Below are positions 7,406-14,929 of a stretch of 64,000 nucleotides of DNA, piece after piece. This DNA comes from CBDIHP01 sp965279195 (GTDB taxonomy: Bacteria > Planctomycetota > Planctomycetia > Isosphaerales > Isosphaeraceae): NCBI GenBank assembly GCA_965279195.1, contig CBDIHP010000041.1, positions 1 through 64,000 of the forward strand, given 5' to 3'. The position numbers and the translations under genes were made by a program. Positions within the stretch are counted from its first letter, which is position 1. Each line of letters opens with the position of its first letter. A model generated the notes under the pieces. The model had not been told where the DNA came from and did not search any database. It saw nothing but the letters and a program-made list of their open reading frames with translations.

Positions 7406-7436
7406 GAGATTTGCGATCGTCATCGAGCCCGGCCGC

Positions 7437-8711
7437 TTATTCGTGTCGGAGGGCGTCGATCGGGTCCATCTGGGCGGCGCGTCGGGCGGGGTAGATCCCG
7501 AAGAGGATCCCGATCCCGACCGAGATGCTGAACGAGATGATGACCGACTCCGGCGTGATCACCGGGCGCTGGTCGGGCAGGAAGTACTGGAGCAGGAACG
7601 GCACGCCGATTCCGATCATCACCCCGAGGATCCCGCCGATCCCCGAGAGCACGACCGTCTCGATGAGGAACTGCTGGGTGATGTCCCAGCGCTTGGCACC
7701 GAGGGCCCGGCGGATGCCGATCTCGCGGGTGCGCTCGGTGACGGTCGCCAGCATGATGTTCATGATGCCGATGCCGCCGACGATGAGGGAGATGGAGGCG
7801 ATGGTCCCGAGGATGATGCTGAACTGCCGGGCGGTACGCTGGGCTTCGAGCAGCAGTTCGTACGGGACGATCATGTCGACGTCCTTCTTCGGGTGCTTCG
7901 GCTTGACGATGGCCTCGATGATCGGGGCGGTGGCCCGGACCTTGGAGATGTCCTCGACCTGGAGGGTGATCTGGGAGAGCTGGGTCTCCTCGACCGAGAA
8001 CGAGCCGGAGCGGGTGTCGATGACGCGTTCGCCGAAGCGGAGGCGACAGGTGTTGATCGGGATGTAGACGTCCTTGTTGAAGTCCTGGGCCGCGAGGCTG
8101 CCGCCGATGCCGGCGCTGGCGGCCCGCTCCCTGGTGACGCCCACGACGGTGTAGTAGTCGGAGCCGAGCTTCACCGACGCTCCGATCGGATCCTGGTAGG
8201 GGAACAGGGTCTTGGCGGTCTCGGAGGCGAGCACGGCGAAGTTCTCGTACCGCTCGTTGTCGGAGGGGGTGAGGAACCGGCCGCGTTCCATCTCCAGGCG
8301 ATTGAACTCGTCGTAGTCGTGGGTGGTGCCGACGACGCGTCCGTCGAGGAACTTCTCGAGGTGGCGGATCTGCTTGCGGATCTCGCGGATCGGCAGGGCC
8401 TTCTTGATCGTGGGGACGTCGAGGAGGCTCTCGTAGTCCGCGTACTTGAGGCCGAAGTTGAGGATACGCGACGGCCGCCCGCCGGTCGCCTGGGTCTCGT
8501 CGGTCGGCTTGATGGAGCGGTAGATGATGTTCGTCGCGCCCAGCGCGGCGTAACGCTTCTGGGCCTCGCGGCTCGACCCCTCGGCGACCGCGAGCATCGC
8601 GATGACGGCCGCGACGCCGAAGACGATGCCGAGGACCGTCAGGCCGGATCGGAGCTTGTGCAGGAGCAAGCTCTTCATCCCAAGCTTCAGGCTTCTCCAG
8701 ATGCGACGCAT
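7437..8711 (-). CDS. ABC transporter permease, MacB/FtsX type
   Basis: A 424-residue inner-membrane permease of the MacB type. One membrane helix (TVLGIVFGVAAVIAMLAV) lies near residue 30, a periplasmic MacB-PCD domain of about 240 residues follows, and three C-terminal helices make the FtsX domain. The cytoplasmic ERTREIGIRRALGAKRWDI loop and the ending PARRAAQMDPIDALRHE are typical. MacB works as a mechanotransmitter that does not pass substrate through the membrane itself but drives the adaptor and outer-membrane channel. It is the last gene of the operon; 95 bases separate it from the ATPase gene. The substrate is unknown; macrolides, peptides and lipids are known for relatives. Confidence 0.88.
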   Translation of the reverse strand: MRRIWRSLKLGMKSLLLHKLRSGLTVLGIVFGVAAVIAMLAVAEGSSREAQKRYAALGATNIIYRSIKPTDETQATGGRPSRILNFGLKYADYESLLDVPTIKKALPIREIRKQIRHLEKFLDGRVVGTTHDYDEFNRLEMERGRFLTPSDNERYENFAVLASETAKTLFPYQDPIGASVKLGSDYYTVVGVTRERAASAGIGGSLAAQDFNKDVYIPINTCRLRFGERVIDTRSGSFSVEETQLSQITLQVEDISKVRATAPIIEAIVKPKHPKKDVDMIVPYELLLEAQRTARQFSIILGTIASISLIVGGIGIMNIMLATVTERTREIGIRRALGAKRWDITQQFLIETVVLSGIGGILGVMIGIGVPFLLQYFLPDQRPVITPESVIISFSISVGIGILFGIYPARRAAQMDPIDALRHE

Positions 8712-8806
8712 ATCCGTGAAACTCCAGGGCGGAGACCAGAGGGAGAGAGGGGTGGGAGGCGGGACGCCCCACCTGGGGAGGACATTGCCCCCCAGGTGGA
8801 TCGGGA

Positions 8807-9646
8807 TCAGAGTGCGATCGGGGAGTCGAACGAAGCCAATCCGGCCCCGGCATCGGCCTCGACGGCCGGGGGCTGGGCGGCGAGCATCCGCTGGCTGGGC
8901 CCGTCGGAGAAGATCTTGCCGTCTCGCATGCGGATGATCCGCTTGGCGTGCTCGGCGATGTCTTCTTCGTGGGTGACCATGATGATGGTCTTGCCCGCGT
9001 CGTTGAGCTTGCCGAGCATCTCCATGATCTCGTGGCTCGTCTTGGTGTCGAGGTTACCGGTGGCCTCGTCCGCCAGGATGATGTACGGATCGTTGACGAG
9101 CGACCGCGCGATGGCCACGCGCTGCTGCTGTCCGCCGGAGAGCTGGGTCGGCCGGTGGTCGAGCCGCTGATCCAGGCCGACGAGCTTCGCGAGTTCCATG
9201 GTCCGCTGCATCATCTCGGGCGAGATTTCCCCGTTCCCTTGATACGTCAGCGGGATCTGGATGTTCTCGACCACCGTGTACTGCTGGATCAGGTTGTAGG
9301 ACTGGAAGATGAAGCCGATGTAGCGGCTCCGGACTTCCGAGAGTTCGTCGTCGTCGAGCTGGGCGACGTCGCGGTCCCCGAGGAAGTACTGGCCGCCGCT
9401 GGGGCGGTCGAGGCACCCGAGCAGGTTGAGCATGGTGCTCTTGCCCGAGCCCGACTGTCCCATGATGGCGACGTACTCGCCGGGGTAGAAGTCGACCGAG
9501 ACGCCGTTGAGCGCCCGGACGGTGATGGTCATGTCCGGGCCGTTCCGGCGGCCGAAGAGGCCGCCGGAGGGTCCGTGTCCCATCTTGTAGACCTTCGTCA
9601 GGTTCTTGATGCTGACGATGGGCTTGCGTTTGTCGTTGAAATTCAC
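8807..9646 (-). CDS. ABC transporter ATP-binding protein, MacB/LolD type
   Basis: A 279-residue ATPase that powers the neighbouring permease. Walker A is GQSGSGKST, the Q-loop region reads GFIFQSYNLI, the signature is LSGGQQQRVAIARSL, Walker B is IILADEATGNLD, and the H-loop is MVTHEED. The DEATGNLD form is typical of the MacB/LolD/FtsE group. An insertion of about 20 residues after the first strand (GGLFGRRNGPDMTI) makes it longer than LolD. A tail of about 35 residues is Ala/Pro-rich. The start overlaps the adaptor stop by four bases (ATGA), so the two are translationally coupled. Confidence 0.93.
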   Translation of the reverse strand: MNFNDKRKPIVSIKNLTKVYKMGHGPSGGLFGRRNGPDMTITVRALNGVSVDFYPGEYVAIMGQSGSGKSTMLNLLGCLDRPSGGQYFLGDRDVAQLDDDELSEVRSRYIGFIFQSYNLIQQYTVVENIQIPLTYQGNGEISPEMMQRTMELAKLVGLDQRLDHRPTQLSGGQQQRVAIARSLVNDPYIILADEATGNLDTKTSHEIMEMLGKLNDAGKTIIMVTHEEDIAEHAKRIIRMRDGKIFSDGPSQRMLAAQPPAVEADAGAGLASFDSPIAL

Positions 9647-11664
9647 TGGGGGCCGCCTCCGCCGGGGCCGCCGGGACCGCGGCCACCGCCTCCGGGTCCA
9701 CCTCCGAAACCACCGCCTCCGCCGGGGCCGCCCGGCCCGCCGCCGAAGCCGCCGCCACCACCGCCGGGCCCGCGACCGCCACCACCACCGCCGCCGAAGT
9801 TGGCCCGCATCTGCTTCATCTGCTCGATCTGAGCGTCGGTGAAGCCGGCCTTCTTCATGATGGCGTCGCGCTCTTCATCGGTGCCGGTGAACATCGCGCG
9901 ACGGTCTTCCTGGCTGAGCGCCTGCATCTTCTCGCGGATCGCCGGGTCCATGCCGGCCCCGCCGCCCCGGGCACCCTTGCCCGCTGCGCCCTTGCCGGCC
10001 GCACCCTTGCCAGCGGCGGCCTTGCCATCGGCACCCTTGCCGGCGGCCTTGCCATCGGCACCCTTGCCGGCGGCCTTGCCATCGGCACCCTTCGCGGCTT
10101 CGCCGCCTTCGCCCTTGCCGGCGGCCTTGCCATCGGCGGAGCCCCAGTCCTTCTTAGTCGCGCCCTGCGGGCCGCCGAATGCCTTCTGCTTCTCGTCCTC
10201 GGTCATCAGGTTCATCGGGGCCATGGCGATCTTGTCGCCGCCAGCGATGCCCTTCTTGACCTCGACGTGTTGATCATTGGCGATGCCGAGGGTGACCTCC
10301 CGGCGCTGGAAGCCGTCGCCCGAGCGGACGTAGGCGTAATCCTTGCCGGCGATCTGGATGACCGACTGGACCGGGATGTAAGCGACGTTCGGCAGCTCGG
10401 TAACGAGGATCTCGACCTGGGCGGTCATGCCCGGGCGGAGGGCCGGGTTGGTCCCCTCGATCGAGACCTGGGTCGTGTAGACCTTGATGTCCGACGAGAA
10501 GAAGCTATTGGGGTCGGGAAGGGGGGCGACGGACGCCACCTTGCCGTCGAAGGCCTGCCCCGGGACGGCGTCCACGCGAACCTGCGCGGGGAGGTCGCGG
10601 GAGATCCGGTCGACCATCGACTCGTGGACCTTGGTGTTCACCCGCATCTTGTTGATGTCGGGGAGGCTGAAGATCTTCTGCCGCTCGCGGACGGTCGCGC
10701 CTTCCTCGATCTGGGGGGCGTTGCTGCCGCCGAACCGATTGGGGTCGTTGGCATAGACGATGAGGCCGTCGTTGGGGGCGGTGAGCACGCAGTTGACGAT
10801 CTGCCGTTCGAGCTTGGCTTCCTTGGTCTTCTCCAGCTCGTAGGTCGACTTCTTGGCGTACTCGTCCGACTTCGCCTTCTCGACGTCCGACAGCAGCTCC
10901 TTGGTGGTCTTCCCCTTGGTGAACTCGTTCAGCACCGTCTTCTTGGTCTGGGACTGCTCGTAGGAGAAGTTGGCCTTCTGGAGCGCGAGCTTGTCGGCGG
11001 TCACCTGGGACAGCGAGACGTAGCCCTTCTTGAACATCCGCTCGGACCATTCGAGGCGGTCGGCGGCGCGCTCCTTGTCGGATTCGGCCAGGGCGATCTC
11101 GCCGAGGATGGTCTCGAGTTCCTGCTTGAAGGTGCCCTCGGTGTACTCCTTGACGGCGACCTCGGCCACCTCGCGGGTCAGCTTGGCCTGGGTGAAACTG
11201 GCCTCGGCCTGCTTGGTGGTGATCTGCTGGTTGTTCAGGCTGTCCTTGAGCGTGGCGGAGTCGAGCTCGCAGACCACCTCGCCCTTCTTGACCTTCGTCC
11301 CTTCGGGCAGGATCTTGATGATCGTGGTCGAGCCTTCGACCTTGCAGTAGACGTCCTCGTTATTGGAGCTTTCGAGGCTGCCCTTCTCCTTGATGATGAC
11401 CCGGAGCGGTCCGGGTCGGACCTCGAAGGTGATCATCTCGATCGGGGCGGCGCCCAGGAACCCGGTGAGGGGCTTGGAGATCCCGGGCACCCCCACGTAG
11501 GCGGCGATGCCGCCGCCCACGATGATCATGATGAAGAGGAGCGGCAGGATCCTCGGCCCCTTACGGCTGCGCGGGGGCGACGGCTTCTGGAGATCCGGCA
11601 GCTCCGACGCCGGCGTCGCGGGCGCCTGGGGAGGCGTCGTAGGAGTCTGAAGGGAAAAGTTCAT
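9643..11664 (-). CDS. Efflux periplasmic adaptor (MacA/HlyD type) with repetitive C-terminus
   Basis: The membrane-fusion protein that links the ABC permease to the outer-membrane channel. One membrane helix, ILPLLFIMIIVGGGIAAYVG, lies near residue 40. A lipoyl half (VYCKVEGSTTIIKILPEGTK), a long coiled-coil hairpin, the second lipoyl half (LTAPNDGLIVYA) and beta-barrel segments follow (VHESMVDRI, LRPGMTAQVEILV). The last 150 residues are unusual: alternating GKGADGKAA-type repeats, a short globular piece (KMQALSQEDRRAMF), then almost pure glycine with Arg and Pro. The start at 11664 has a GGGAGG site upstream and gives 673 residues. It overlaps the outer-membrane gene by 104 bases in another frame. 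Confidence 0.88.
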   Translation of the reverse strand: MNFSLQTPTTPPQAPATPASELPDLQKPSPPRSRKGPRILPLLFIMIIVGGGIAAYVGVPGISKPLTGFLGAAPIEMITFEVRPGPLRVIIKEKGSLESSNNEDVYCKVEGSTTIIKILPEGTKVKKGEVVCELDSATLKDSLNNQQITTKQAEASFTQAKLTREVAEVAVKEYTEGTFKQELETILGEIALAESDKERAADRLEWSERMFKKGYVSLSQVTADKLALQKANFSYEQSQTKKTVLNEFTKGKTTKELLSDVEKAKSDEYAKKSTYELEKTKEAKLERQIVNCVLTAPNDGLIVYANDPNRFGGSNAPQIEEGATVRERQKIFSLPDINKMRVNTKVHESMVDRISRDLPAQVRVDAVPGQAFDGKVASVAPLPDPNSFFSSDIKVYTTQVSIEGTNPALRPGMTAQVEILVTELPNVAYIPVQSVIQIAGKDYAYVRSGDGFQRREVTLGIANDQHVEVKKGIAGGDKIAMAPMNLMTEDEKQKAFGGPQGATKKDWGSADGKAAGKGEGGEAAKGADGKAAGKGADGKAAGKGADGKAAAGKGAAGKGAAGKGARGGGAGMDPAIREKMQALSQEDRRAMFTGTDEERDAIMKKAGFTDAQIEQMKQMRANFGGGGGGGRGPGGGGGGFGGGPGGPGGGGGFGGGPGGGGRGPGGPGGGGPQ

Positions 11665-14413
11665 TGAAGGCCTCCCATTCGTCGAAGGGCAAAATCCCGA
11701 GGTCGCGATAGAGGTTGAAGCGGGCCTGCTGGTAAAAGACCCAGGTCTGGACCAGCGTATTCTGGAGTCGGGCGACGTTGTTCTGGGCCTGGATGAGGTT
11801 CTGGGTCTGGGCCGCACCCTGGCCGCCGCCGCCGCCGCCGCCGCTGGCCGCCGGGCCGACCAGGATCTCGAAGGTCTGGTCCTTCTGGCGGACGACCAGC
11901 ACGAAGTTCCGGCGGTTGATCTCGTAGGTCCGGAACTGGGCCTGGAGACCGCGGATATCGTTGCGAATCGAGAACTTGATGTTGTCCTCGGCCTGCTGCA
12001 GGATGCGACGCTGCCGCTCGTAATTGATCAGGGCGGTGGCGAACTGATTACGCTCGACGACGCGGATCAGGGGGAGTTCCGCGTTGAAGTTGAGCTGGAA
12101 GTTCTTGGCCTGATCGAGGAAGCCGAACGGGTTGGTCGTCGTGGGCGGGGTGATGAACTGGTTGGACGCGGTCACGTTGAAGACACCCTTAAGGCCGTTG
12201 GCCGTGAAGCGGATCTGCCGCCAGGTGTCGTACAATTGTGCCCGCGCATTCATCAGGTCCAGACGATTTTCCAGAGCCACCCTCTCCCCCGCAAGCAGCA
12301 AATCTTCCAGATAGTCGTCATTGACCGGTTTGCGGGTGGCTGGATCGGTCGTATCGACTTCGCGGATCGGGCCGATCACGGACCGCCCGTCGATCACAAC
12401 GTCTTCCAGGCCAGGGAGTTGGGCCGCAAAGCCCGGGAGTTGCTCAAGCTGACGATTCTTGTCGAGCGACCACTTGTCGAATTTATCGTATACCTGCTGG
12501 AACCGCATGGTCAAACGGCGATTCGGGACGAGCGGGACGTCCGGGGGTAGGCCCATCGAGATCTTGTAGCTGTCGAGGTCCTGGCGGTACTGGAGGGTGT
12601 CGGTGACCAGGCTCAGGCGGGCCTGCTGGAGCTGCTGGTCGAGCTGGTCCACCTGAAGTTGGGTCAGGCCCGAACCTTCGCCGGCGACGAGTTCCTGGAA
12701 CACCGCCACGAACTTCTCGTAGACCGCGATGTTACGCTGGTCGATCTCGACCTGGATGATGTCCTGGAGCAGGGGCAAGAAGCCGACGGCCGGGTCGTTG
12801 CCGCCGCCGCCGCCGTTGATGGCCGCCGCCGTGAATTGCGATCCGACCGTGATGTAACCCAGATACTCCTGCCGGAACTTCGCGAAGTTGCGGAGTTCGT
12901 AGAGCAGCGTACGCTCGGCCTGGGTGAGGGCCTCCAGGGTCACGGCGCGGCCTCCGCCCCTGAGGAACGGGATGACCATCTGGATCGGGATGAACGACTG
13001 GACCAGCGGCTGACGGGGGGTCCTGCCGACGAAGTTGAAGGTCACCTGGCTGGCGAAGCTGGCGAGGATGCTCGCACCGTTCGAGAACAGTTTGCCGACG
13101 CCCGCGACGGCGCCGAGGTTCAAAGCAGAGATCTGCGAGCCGACTTCCCGGGTCTGATAGGTGAAATTGTTCGCCGGGTTGCGGAGCGGGCTACGACCGG
13201 CCGGTCCGGTAATCGGCGAGAGTCCGGCGATGAACTGGGGTTCGAAGTTGAATCGCTGCAAGGTCACGCTCAGGGCGGTCAGGTAGACCGACTCCAGGCG
13301 GGACTGGTACGCCCGGTTATTGATGAGGCCCAGGGTGTAGGCCTGCTCCATCGTCAGGACATACGGCTTGGTGTCCCTGGGGAGTCCGGCGGCCTCGGCC
13401 TCGTTCAGAGGCACGTACTCCTTGATGAGGAGCCCTTCGAGTTCGCCGACGACCTTCTGACCCGGCACCGACCCCGGCGCGGTAGGGGGCTGGGCGAGGT
13501 TGTAGTCGCGGGGGTTGGGATCGAGCGGGGTCGAGGGGGTCGGCAAGTTGTCCGCGGGACGCCCTTGCGGCGCATCCGGACTGACAACCGGGGCCTGGCC
13601 CGGTCGCGGCGGATTCGCTGTAGGAGGCGTTGTGGAGGGCACTTGCGTCGGATCCTGGAACCCGGTGCGCTGGACACCGCTATCGCGGGGCATTGCGGTC
13701 GGCGGGCTGGCCGCCGGCCGGGAGCTTGCACCAGCGGCCGTCGGGTTCGTGGGGTTTGAGGTCGAAGCGGTCTTCGAGGCGGATACTGGAAGAGGCGACA
13801 TCCCCGACGGGTTCGTCCTCGAATTCGCACCGAGCCCGCTGGGTGAGAGGTTCGGGTTCGGGATCGGCGGAGGGGGCGGCAGATCGGGGTTGCCGGTCGC
13901 GGGCGTCCGGCCCGGAGTCCCGTCGGCGGGGGCATTCGGGCGCTGGAAAGGCGACCCGCCCCCCGGGGGCGCGGGAGGCAATTCCCGAGGGATCGGGACC
14001 GGGATCGGCGCCGTCGAGGCTGTGCTCGGCTCGGCGGGGCGGTCCCGCTTCCACTGCTCCAGCATCGTGAGGTAGCCGGCGCCTTCGGTGGGGACGAGAT
14101 TGCGGTGGTCGGGCCACTGGGGCACGGGGGAGAGTGCCTCGGTGGCGTAGTCATCCGGCGGCGCGGGCGGCCGGTCGCGGTCGAAGGGCTGGGCGAATCG
14201 CGCCATGGCCGGGGGCTCGACCGAGAACAGGTCGAGCCGCCACCTGGGGTCGCGGCTCTTTTCGAAGACCGCCTCGGAGACGTCCTGATTGGCCCATTCC
14301 CGGAAGAACTCGCGGCCGCAGCCGGCCTGACCGAGGAGCACCAGCCCGAGGGCGGCGGCGAGCCGGGCCTTCCGAGCGTGGCGGGCGGGCGTGGTTCCGT
14401 AACGCGATTCCAT
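11561..14413 (-). CDS. TolC-like outer-membrane efflux lipoprotein with long Pro-rich linker
   Basis: A 950-residue outer-membrane channel component. The start at 14413 gives a basic N-terminus, a hydrophobic run LAAALGLVLLG and a lipobox QAGC, so it should be lipid-anchored. Residues of about 50-280 are low complexity, rich in Pro, Ser, Thr and Ala. The rest is helical, with the TolC/OEP features FEPQFIAGL and ENRLDLMNARAQLYDTWRQI and the late helix ALINYERQRRILQQAEDNIK. About twice the usual length of TolC because of the linker. It is the first gene of the efflux operon, followed by the adaptor, ATPase and permease on the minus strand. Confidence 0.85.
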   Translation of the reverse strand: MESRYGTTPARHARKARLAAALGLVLLGQAGCGREFFREWANQDVSEAVFEKSRDPRWRLDLFSVEPPAMARFAQPFDRDRPPAPPDDYATEALSPVPQWPDHRNLVPTEGAGYLTMLEQWKRDRPAEPSTASTAPIPVPIPRELPPAPPGGGSPFQRPNAPADGTPGRTPATGNPDLPPPPPIPNPNLSPSGLGANSRTNPSGMSPLPVSASKTASTSNPTNPTAAGASSRPAASPPTAMPRDSGVQRTGFQDPTQVPSTTPPTANPPRPGQAPVVSPDAPQGRPADNLPTPSTPLDPNPRDYNLAQPPTAPGSVPGQKVVGELEGLLIKEYVPLNEAEAAGLPRDTKPYVLTMEQAYTLGLINNRAYQSRLESVYLTALSVTLQRFNFEPQFIAGLSPITGPAGRSPLRNPANNFTYQTREVGSQISALNLGAVAGVGKLFSNGASILASFASQVTFNFVGRTPRQPLVQSFIPIQMVIPFLRGGGRAVTLEALTQAERTLLYELRNFAKFRQEYLGYITVGSQFTAAAINGGGGGNDPAVGFLPLLQDIIQVEIDQRNIAVYEKFVAVFQELVAGEGSGLTQLQVDQLDQQLQQARLSLVTDTLQYRQDLDSYKISMGLPPDVPLVPNRRLTMRFQQVYDKFDKWSLDKNRQLEQLPGFAAQLPGLEDVVIDGRSVIGPIREVDTTDPATRKPVNDDYLEDLLLAGERVALENRLDLMNARAQLYDTWRQIRFTANGLKGVFNVTASNQFITPPTTTNPFGFLDQAKNFQLNFNAELPLIRVVERNQFATALINYERQRRILQQAEDNIKFSIRNDIRGLQAQFRTYEINRRNFVLVVRQKDQTFEILVGPAASGGGGGGGQGAAQTQNLIQAQNNVARLQNTLVQTWVFYQQARFNLYRDLGILPFDEWEAFNELFPSDSYDASPGARDAGVGAAGSPEAVAPAQP

Positions 14414-14929
14414 CGGGGACTCCCCAGGGACGTCTAGGGTCGAGAGCGAGACCGACACCCAGGACAGGGGCCGGGTGTGGCGGGCGGGGCACACCCCCGC
14501 TTGGGTTTCGGCGACGCTCGTGCGGGCCATGTTGATCGAGGGCCTCCGACCCCCCGCCCTCCTTGCCCGTGATGGGGGCCGAGTGGGCGGTTAGAGGGAA
14601 GGGTCGGCGCAGCGTGTCGTCTTTTCGTATCGGTTCGCCCGGTTCCGAGGATTGAACCGATTTGCACGGAGGCGACGATCCGCCGGGTCTTGAGGCGTGC
14701 CCCGGTTCAGACTCGTGCGGCGTTCCCACGGTTTGGTTTGAGTCAACCCCGCTTCGGGGCCGAAATGAGAGGGCATAGGATCGAAAGGGCCCGCGGGGTC
14801 AGCGGCGGAGTCGCTCGCGCCGAGGGGGCCTGGGTCATTGCCCCGGGCTTGGCTCCGTCCGCGACGACCCGGTGTGCCGGGACGCTTCCGCGACGGTCGG
14901 GTACGGCCAGGGTGAGGAGGGATTCTCCG
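14414..14929. other. Divergent intergenic region between the efflux operon and the FG-GAP gene
   Basis: About 515 bases without a supported gene. Open frames extend into it from both sides (to 14530 on the minus strand and from 14690 on the plus strand), but both flanking genes have better internal starts with ribosome binding sites. It should hold both promoters; I saw no near-consensus -35/-10 pair. Confidence 0.4.

Noticed and set aside
7443..9170. Long plus-strand open frame opposite the ABC permease and ATPase genes.
   Set aside because: Asp/Glu/Gly-rich shadow of two clear genes; no motif.
10267..11667. Long plus-strand open frame opposite the adaptor gene.
   Set aside because: It mirrors the codon bias of the minus-strand adaptor gene; the sequence is Leu/Gly/Val-rich shadow with no family motif.
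14690..14929. Upstream start for the FG-GAP protein.
   Set aside because: The internal ATG at 14930 has a strong GAGGAGG site and starts the basic LExRxLL region directly.
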